Shown one piece after another: positions 35,013 to 39,083 of a DNA stretch of 39,083 nucleotides. How positions within the stretch are numbered: the first letter of the stretch is position 1; the number at the start of each line of letters is the position of its first letter. The notes under the pieces are model-generated. The model was not told the origin of the DNA, did not search any database, and worked only from the letters and a program-made list of their open reading frames with translations. The translations under genes and the position numbers were made by a program. Source of the stretch: Bianquea renquensis (lineage in GTDB: Bacteria; Bacillota; Clostridia; Lachnospirales; Bianqueaceae); contig NZ_JACRSQ010000029.1 in the NCBI RefSeq assembly GCF_014384895.1, positions 1 through 39,083 of the forward strand. The letters run 5' to 3'.

Positions 35013-35081
35013 CGTTTTGCAGACAAAGCAAGGCGACTAACTTTTATATATCCTCCTGTCTGCGAAACGGCGGCAAGGAGG
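35013..35081 (+). promoter_or_regulatory. Structured leader with possible pseudoknot before the GrpB-pyrophosphatase gene
   Basis: CGTTTTGCAGACA (35013-35025) pairs with TGTCTGCGAAACG (35057-35069) with one G-U or mismatch in 13. In the loop, CCTCC (35052-35056) can pair with the ribosome site GGAGG (35077-35081), giving a pseudoknot that would hide the Shine-Dalgarno sequence. The pattern fits translational control. The fluoride riboswitch, often found ahead of pyrophosphatases, was considered, but its conserved GATGG core is absent. Confidence 0.4.
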
Positions 35082-35085
35082 AAAC

Positions 35086-35280
35086 ATGTTCAAACGAAAG
35101 CCAAAGATACTACGCCGTGGACAGACAAGAAAGATATCATTAGAATATGGCAACGGCAAAGGAGGCGGGATTGATGATTGGATTAAAACGTGGAACAGTT
35201 CAACTGTGCGAACACGAAAAAGAATGGGAAATCGAAGCTCAGAATACGATCGCCCGTCTGAAAGAGATCTTAGCTTATGA
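35086..35280 (+). CDS. Possible short ORF overlapping the GrpB-pyrophosphatase gene
   Basis: ATG 35086 follows AAGGAGGAAAC ideally, and the frame (MFKRKPKILRRGQTRKISLE...) runs 64 codons into the next gene in another frame. It is very basic and unlike any protein I know. It may be the stub of a lost gene whose ribosome site survives, or a leader that couples translation to the gene starting at 35174. The last two thirds are probably just the shadow of that gene. Confidence 0.2.
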   Translation: MFKRKPKILRRGQTRKISLEYGNGKGGGIDDWIKTWNSSTVRTRKRMGNRSSEYDRPSERDLSL

Positions 35281-35938
35281 AAAAGAACTTAAAGTCGCCG
35301 GCTTTTATTATCGTCCCAATGCGCCGGCTTCTCTTCGAGATCAACTGTTGTTTGCTTGCGGGAACTTTTATGACGGCTCCGGTGATCTGCAGACGCATTT
35401 CATCCATGTTGTTTTATCGGGCAGTATGGACTGGATCAACTACATCAACTTCAGAGAGTACCTTAACAAAACTCCTTCGGTTGCAAAAGAGTATGAAGAT
35501 TTGAAGGTGTCCCTCGCCCAGCAAGCTCCTGTTGACGGCGGCAGAGAAAAATACCTCAAGGGCAAGCATGACTTTATCGTTTATACTCTGCGAAAGGCAC
35601 TGGTCAAATCGTATCTCGGGAAAACAGTGAATATCTCGATTGATAGACCAATCGGAAGCGTTCACCCGAAACATGATGATATCGTCTATCCCATCAACTA
35701 TGGATTTATTCCTAATGTTCTGGGTGGTGATGGTGAGGAGCTTGACGTTTATCTATTGGGAGTCGATGCTCCGGCAAAGGAATATACTGCACGAATTATC
35801 GGTATTGTCCATCGGCACAATGATGTAGAAGATAAACTTGTTGCCGTGCCCGAAGGAATGAACTATACCGTTGAAGAAATTATGGAGGCAGTTAGATTTC
35901 AAGAGCAGTATTACGACAGCGAAATCGAAGGTGCATAG
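35174..35938 (+). CDS. GrpB-domain / inorganic pyrophosphatase-like fusion protein with probable internal deletion
   Basis: 254 residues from ATG 35174, 8 nt after AAAGGAGG (35158-35165). Residues 1-33 (GLKRGTVQLCEHEKEWEIEA) and 39-135 (GFYYRPNAPASLRDQLLFA, THFIHVV, INFREYLN) match the GrpB/UPF0157 nucleotidyltransferase-like fold. Between them about 35-40 residues, normally holding HVGSTxxP and the AKPIID strand, are missing without a frameshift. Residues 145-254 form a small pyrophosphatase-like domain (IDRPIGSVHPKHDDIVYPINYGFIP, then GDGEELDVYLLG and HRHNDVEDKLV) that is complete. So the C-terminal domain may work while the N-terminal one has lost its presumed active site. Confidence 0.82.
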   Translation: MIGLKRGTVQLCEHEKEWEIEAQNTIARLKEILAYEKELKVAGFYYRPNAPASLRDQLLFACGNFYDGSGDLQTHFIHVVLSGSMDWINYINFREYLNKTPSVAKEYEDLKVSLAQQAPVDGGREKYLKGKHDFIVYTLRKALVKSYLGKTVNISIDRPIGSVHPKHDDIVYPINYGFIPNVLGGDGEELDVYLLGVDAPAKEYTARIIGIVHRHNDVEDKLVAVPEGMNYTVEEIMEAVRFQEQYYDSEIEGA

Positions 35939-35984
35939 AGACACAACATACTTGGAGGGGGATTAGACTTTGACAGCTCCTTTT

Positions 35985-37430
35985 TCAATCTGGAATTACC
36001 AAATGTTCCGCCCCGGATATTTTCTGTGCAATATAAAAGTCACGGACGGTTTGAAATAAATAACTATAGCAGTCGAACAGGCAATCGGCAAACCCCTTCT
36101 GGTCTCCGTTTTCCAGACAAGAAAGGGCCTCACTGCAGCGCAGGCTCAAGTAGCGCGTGCTTTGGCTGTGGTCGGTGTAAGCCGCGTAAAGATAGCCCCA
36201 ACTGACGACCTCCCGCGTCCTGGATAAAATCACTTGAAGCGGATACAGCGATACCCGTTCTACCACGCAGTCGGTCAGCATTTTCAGCGGTATAATGCCT
36301 TTCTGCCCAAAGCCTTGCCGTAGTTTCTTCCGCTCCTCCGCATCGATGCGGGGAAAGGCAATCGGCACCGCGGCGCGAACGGCAATCGCCATAAGCTGCA
36401 GGCCGCTGAGATACAGCAAAAAATCCTGCCGGTATTCTTCATGGTGAATCAACTGTGGAACGTGTTGATGATCCAGAGGCAGCACCCTGCTTCCTTTGCC
36501 ATGAAGCGTTTGGATGATGCCAAGCAGGGAGAGCAGCCGCAGCGCCTGGCGGATTGTGGAAACCGAGACACCGTATTCCCCTGCAAGCGCGCTCTCCGAC
36601 GGCAGCCAGCTTCCCACAGTATATACGCCCAAAGTCATCTTTTCGATTAAATCCCGGCTTACTTTTCTATACAGCAGGTCCAGTCCGAACTCCCAGGTAA
36701 ATGTATTTTCTCCGCTGTCATCAATGCGAGAAAATTTCTCTGCCAGCGTATCCATGACATTTTGAATTGTCAGATAGATATGATGATAATATTCTGAAAA
36801 GTTCTGCCGAACGGTGTAGTGGTCGGCCTGCAGTTTTTCGAGGACCTGTATGGGCGTTAAGTTGGCGGTAATCATATCATAAGAGGTCAGCGGATATTGA
36901 TGTTCTACCACAAACGGAACCTCTGCATAGAATTCCAGGGTTCCGTACATACTGAGAAACAAAAGATTACCGGAAGCCAAGAGCAAATCGTGGAGGAGCC
37001 CGGACGTCAGGCGCCAGCGTCCCAGTATCGTGGGGCGCTTTCTCCATTTGAGGATGGGCTCAAAATGCTCCAGTTCATAGACCCAGGCCGACCGGGAGCA
37101 CAGGGCCAGAATATCCGGCATGAGCAGCTCCATCGTTTGATATACGCTGAGAATCTCCGAACACTTCCGAAGGATCTGATGGACCGGGATATGCTCGCCC
37201 TCGTAGGGCGATTGATACAGCACGACGGCGCGCCGCCTTTCCTCTGTGCGGATCAAGCCGTCCTTTTCCAACAGTTCCAACGCTTTTTGAATCGTCCATT
37301 TTCCCGCATAATAGTGCACGGCAAGCCGGTCAACGGATGGCAGCCGGCTGCCGTAATCCCAGCGTTCACTGAGGATTTGTTTCTTTAAATCGGTATAGAC
37401 AAATTGATATAAATTCTTCCTGCGCTCCAA
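35985..37430 (-). CDS. Tandem GntR-type transcriptional regulator
   Basis: 481 residues with two GntR winged helices: one at 5-70 (YTDLKKQILSERWDYGSRLPSVDRLAVHY, IQKALELLEKDGLI) and one at about 250-315 (RKVSRDLIEKMTLGVYTVGSWLPSESALA, IRQALRLLSLLGIIQTLHGKGSRV). Each is followed by a helical segment that resembles no sensor domain I know. Start is TTG 37430, preceded on the minus strand by GGGGTGG. It faces the recombinase gene, and a TATAAT box (37496-37491, minus) and a 7-bp dyad lie between them. A single chain with two DNA-binding domains could bind a dyad alone. Its targets are unknown; the neighbouring switch is a candidate by position only. Confidence 0.82.
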   Translation of the reverse strand: MERRKNLYQFVYTDLKKQILSERWDYGSRLPSVDRLAVHYYAGKWTIQKALELLEKDGLIRTEERRRAVVLYQSPYEGEHIPVHQILRKCSEILSVYQTMELLMPDILALCSRSAWVYELEHFEPILKWRKRPTILGRWRLTSGLLHDLLLASGNLLFLSMYGTLEFYAEVPFVVEHQYPLTSYDMITANLTPIQVLEKLQADHYTVRQNFSEYYHHIYLTIQNVMDTLAEKFSRIDDSGENTFTWEFGLDLLYRKVSRDLIEKMTLGVYTVGSWLPSESALAGEYGVSVSTIRQALRLLSLLGIIQTLHGKGSRVLPLDHQHVPQLIHHEEYRQDFLLYLSGLQLMAIAVRAAVPIAFPRIDAEERKKLRQGFGQKGIIPLKMLTDCVVERVSLYPLQVILSRTREVVSWGYLYAAYTDHSQSTRYLSLRCSEALSCLENGDQKGFADCLFDCYSYLFQTVRDFYIAQKISGAEHLVIPD

Positions 37431-37490
37431 TATTCCACCCCGGACAGCATATCGTTTGACTCATATGCTAACCTGTGCAGATTGGCGTTG

Positions 37491-37529
37491 ATTATACCTT
37501 CTCTTCTGAAATAAAATAAAAATCAGAAG
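37491..37529 (-). promoter_or_regulatory. Promoter and dyad for the tandem-GntR gene
   Basis: On the minus strand TATAAT occupies 37496-37491, with only a poor T-rich -35 region. The dyad CTTCTGA (37503-37509) with TCAGAAG (37523-37529) covers that -35 region, where an autorepressor could bind. The A/T-only 13-nt spacer could also make a weak hairpin. Confidence 0.4.
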
Positions 37530-37585
37530 GATGGGCTGAACGCCGCCCGCCAACGGCGGTAATGGAATCTTTTAGCGAAAACGGC

Positions 37586-37630
37586 GCCCGTACATCACGG
37601 TTCAGTCTTGATGTGCGGGCTTTTGACTTT
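37586..37630 (+). terminator. Hairpin with T-rich tail ahead of the recombinase promoter
   Basis: GCCCGTACATCA (37586-37597) pairs with TGATGTGCGGGC (37609-37620): 12 bp with one G-U pair and an 11-nt loop, followed by TTTTGACTTT. It would block rightward read-through into the recombinase gene and insulate the recombinase promoter. Confidence 0.5.
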
Positions 37631-37632
37631 GC

Positions 37633-37661
37633 TTGCTTCTTTGCCTCATTTCTTATATTAT
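37633..37661 (+). promoter_or_regulatory. Promoter for the tyrosine recombinase
   Basis: TTGCTT (37633-37638), a 17-nt spacer, then TATTAT (37656-37661), 57 bp before the chosen ATG. Confidence 0.5.
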
Positions 37662-37717
37662 GGGAAAGAGCGGGCAAGATAGAGAGGATTATGACTATCC
37701 CGAAGGAAGGAACAACC

Positions 37718-38554
37718 ATGGACCGAATCACAGAAAAAGAACTGCTCGCCTTTGAAAAATATCTGCGCGAGGAAGAAAAAAGCGACGCCACCGTGGATAA
37801 GTATCTCCGCGATGTGCGCTGTTTTTATGCTTTCCTTGGACACAAACCCGCAGATAAAAGCGAGATATTGGCCTATAAAGAGCAATTAACCCAGCAATAC
37901 GCCCCCGCCAGCGTCAATTCCATGCTGGTGGCGCTCAACTGCTTTCTGCGGTTCTGCGGACTGCCGGGCTGCTGTGTGAAGCTCTTGAAAATCCAACGGC
38001 AGATGTTTTGCCGTCAGGAAAAGGAACTGACCCAGGATGAATACCGCCGGCTGGTAAACGCAGCGAAAGACACCCAGCTATCCTATATCCTGCAAACGAT
38101 TTGCGGGACGGGCATCCGGGTCAGCGAACTGCAATATATCACCGCGGAGGCGGTGCGGGACGGCAAGGCGGTAGTAAACTGCAAAAACAAGACGCGGGTG
38201 ATCTTCATCCCCGCGCCGCTGCAGAAGCTGCTGTTACGATATATAAAAAAGGCCGGCCTGCAAGCCGGGCCGGTATTTGTCGGGCGAAACGGCAAACCGC
38301 TCGACCGCAGCTATATCTGGCGCATGATGAAGGGACTTTGTGAAAAGGCGGGCGTGGCACGAAGCAAAGTCTTCCCCCATAATTTACGCCATCTCTTCGC
38401 CAAGACGTTCTACTCCATTGAAAAGGACATCGTTCGTCTAGCTGACCTGCTGGGCCACAGCAGCGTCGATACTACTAGGATTTACACCATAGAATCCGGC
38501 GACGGCCATCTGGCCCGGCTTGAACGTGTGCAGAGAACCCTCCTAGTCACATAA
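37718..38554 (+). CDS. Tyrosine recombinase (XerC/D-like integrase family), probable DNA invertase
   Basis: 278 residues from ATG 37718 (MDRITEKELLAFEKYLREEE), after GGAAGGAAC; an in-frame ATG at 37691 is also possible. N-terminal SAM-like DNA-binding domain: DATVDKYLRDVRCFYAFL. Catalytic residues are all visible: Arg134 (GTGIRVSEL), a Lys in the beta-hairpin (156 or 158), His221 and Arg224 (HNLRHLFA), His247 (LLGHSS) and the nucleophile Tyr256 (TTRIYT). The gene lies directly beside a pair of inverted 20-bp sites, and its TAA stop (38552-38554) is inside the first. Single-domain recombinases of this size in Clostridia commonly invert promoter segments. No excisionase or phage genes are nearby, which argues against a simple integrase. 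Confidence 0.93.
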   Translation: MDRITEKELLAFEKYLREEEKSDATVDKYLRDVRCFYAFLGHKPADKSEILAYKEQLTQQYAPASVNSMLVALNCFLRFCGLPGCCVKLLKIQRQMFCRQEKELTQDEYRRLVNAAKDTQLSYILQTICGTGIRVSELQYITAEAVRDGKAVVNCKNKTRVIFIPAPLQKLLLRYIKKAGLQAGPVFVGRNGKPLDRSYIWRMMKGLCEKAGVARSKVFPHNLRHLFAKTFYSIEKDIVRLADLLGHSSVDTTRIYTIESGDGHLARLERVQRTLLVT

Positions 38555-38567
38555 TCTAAATTATGTG
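38548..38567 (+). repeat. Left inverted repeat / recombination site of the predicted switch
   Basis: CACATAATCTAAATTATGTG: 8-bp arms CACATAAT and ATTATGTG around the core CTAA. It is the exact reverse complement of the site at 38821-38840. Palindromic arms with an asymmetric core are the architecture of tyrosine recombinase crossover sites. The recombinase stop codon lies within the left arm, so inversion would not alter the recombinase protein. Confidence 0.85.
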
Positions 38568-38820
38568 GACCTTTTGCGCCCTTAACTATGTTACATAGGT
38601 GATTTTTGATACACCAATACAGTATCAATATAGCATGAACCTCTTTCTTTTTCAAGAGGTTTATACAATATCTTGACAAAATATTCTCATAGAGCATAGC
38701 AAATCAGACCGGTAGAATTTCCCATTCTTCCAGCTTGTTTTTTATGCTCTTTTCTATTTGGAGCGGCAGTTTGTGAGGTTTTTCAGGCGTAATATTGGAA
38801 TTCTTGTCTCTCTTTTTAGT
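38568..38820. other. Predicted 253-bp invertible promoter segment
   Basis: The segment is AT-rich, has no gene of note, and is bounded by inverted recombination sites. It contains the leftward promoter at 38655-38627, the dyad TTGATAC/GTATCAA (38606-38612 and 38622-38628), a hairpin CCTCTT/AAGAGG (about 38639-38658) and CTATGTTACATAG (about 38586-38598). A rightward TTGACA at 38673-38678 lacks a good -10. In the given orientation the strong promoter reads towards the recombinase 3' end; inversion would turn it towards 38980. Confidence 0.75.
38627..38655 (-). promoter_or_regulatory. Leftward promoter inside the invertible segment
   Basis: On the minus strand TTGAAA (38655-38650), a 17-nt spacer, then TATATT (38632-38627). 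The dyad TTGATAC-N9-GTATCAA lies on the expected start point (about 38620) and may be an operator. Confidence 0.65.
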
Positions 38821-38840
38821 CACATAATTTAGATTATGTG
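38821..38840 (-). repeat. Right inverted repeat / recombination site of the predicted switch
   Basis: CACATAATTTAGATTATGTG, the exact reverse complement of 38548-38567; the core is TTAG instead of CTAA, so the two sites are in inverted orientation. Outside the 20 bp the flanks resemble each other in direct orientation (TAGT before both, GACC or AACC after). Confidence 0.85.
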
Positions 38841-38851
38841 AACCAGCATAG

Positions 38852-38877
38852 AAAGCGGGGCGAGTACCCGCCGCTTT
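38852..38877 (+). promoter_or_regulatory. Leader hairpin downstream of the switch
   Basis: AAAGCGG (38852-38858) pairs with CCGCTTT (38871-38877), with two more G-C pairs possible inside. No T tract follows, so it is not a typical terminator. It lies in the untranslated leader that would be transcribed in the ON orientation. A second short stem, CCTGCC (38916-38921) with GGCAGG (38940-38945), follows. The rest of 38841-38979 shows no gene. Confidence 0.4.
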
Positions 38878-38979
38878 GTGGTTCTCCTTGAAAGAGTAGA
38901 TATATACGGTTTCGTCCTGCCTCCTAATCCTGGGGTGACGGCAGGCAATATCATCGGCATCGGAAGGAGGTGGGAAGCC

Positions 38980-39083
38980 GTGCGTGAAGGAGACGAACTG
39001 AATACGCCGAAATCAGAAGAAGTTGAGATGGATTGGTTGATGAAAGAATTCGACGAACTCCACAGGCGCAGTCGAAATCAAGA
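38980..39083 (+). CDS. Start of an unknown gene downstream of the switch (3' end outside window)
   Basis: GTG 38980 lies about 9 nt after GGAAGGAGG (38962-38970) and opens a frame that stays open to the right edge: MREGDELNTPKSEEVEMDWL, then MKEFDELHRRSRNQ. The visible 34 residues are hydrophilic and charged, predicted helical, with no signal peptide. I cannot name the family. It is the first gene that the invertible promoter could drive after inversion, so it, or the operon it begins, is the likely phase-variable target. Confidence 0.6.
   Translation, partial: MREGDELNTPKSEEVEMDWLMKEFDELHRRSRNQ

Noticed and set aside
35000..35085. Fluoride riboswitch before the pyrophosphatase fusion
   Set aside because: The conserved GATGG and partner elements are absent.
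38673..38702. Rightward TTGACA as an active promoter in the invertible segment
   Set aside because: The -35 is perfect, but the sequence at 16-18 nt spacing (CATAGC, ATAGCA, TAGCAA) is a poor -10. The leftward promoter is much better.
38545..38845. Reading the two 20-bp sites as direct repeats that would cause excision
   Set aside because: Flanks outside the palindromes do align directly, but the central core is CTAA in one and TTAG in the other, exactly inverted, and the core sets the outcome in tyrosine recombination.
38848..38979. Intrinsic terminator after the right recombination site
   Set aside because: The stem at 38852-38877 is good but no T tract follows.
1..39083. CRISPR arrays, tRNA or rRNA genes, complete insertion sequences
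   Set aside because: No regularly spaced short repeats, no cloverleaf sequences and no transposase-like frames were seen on either strand.

Overview
The window looks like a chromosome segment of a gut-type Clostridia bacterium (Bacillota), plausibly Oscillospiraceae. This rests on near 50 percent GC, Gram-positive Shine-Dalgarno sites, CnaB/pilin-like surface proteins with a sortase tail, an ECF transporter with fused ATPases, and a GrpB-pyrophosphatase fusion. It is a patchwork of accessory modules; there are no rRNA or tRNA genes and no CRISPR array.

Layout. (1) 1-4330: the 3' end of a repeat-rich surface protein with a DUF6273-like C-terminus, then a 961-residue CnaB/pilin-type wall-anchored adhesin. 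(2) 4495-11068: a restriction locus: an Mrr-like PD-(D/E)XK nuclease, a type III modification gene (mod) broken by a nonsense codon and two frameshifts, a small unknown gene, and an intact type III Res helicase-nuclease. (3) 11124-15580: an unknown small protein, an SGNH hydrolase, a 66-residue protein, ferritin and a GH31 glycosidase, several with clear promoters. (4) 15632-19343: an AT-richer pair of overlapping ABC exporter half-transporters. (5) 19539-21154: a ferredoxin-type aldo/keto reductase and an N-terminally truncated cytidylate kinase-like remnant. (6) 21225-33468: a transport island. A leftward ABC pair faces a rightward ECF importer operon (S, T, fused ATPases) followed by an AraC regulator, a second ABC pair of the same type and a LysR regulator. 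The divergent region between them carries two families of repeated operator-like dyads. (7) 33479-37430: an orphan promoter-operator, a HipA-fold kinase, a GrpB-pyrophosphatase fusion with a probable internal deletion, and a tandem-GntR regulator. (8) 37633-39083: a tyrosine recombinase beside a predicted invertible promoter switch.

The most interesting structure is the last one. Two 20-bp sites (38548-38567 and 38821-38840) are exact reverse complements of each other. Each has 8-bp palindromic arms around an asymmetric 4-bp core, CTAA in one and TTAG in the other. They bracket 253 bp that contain a good leftward promoter. The recombinase gene ends inside the left site. As given, the promoter points away from the truncated gene that starts at 38980; inversion would point it at that gene. 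This is the pattern of a phase-variable ON/OFF switch.

Two further themes stand out. One is decay of a restriction system in which the methyltransferase is broken but the nuclease subunit is intact. The other is a transport island that may be metal or metallophore regulated, judged from YbtPQ/IrtAB-like exporters and GTTAG-N6-CTAAC dyads; that assignment is inference.
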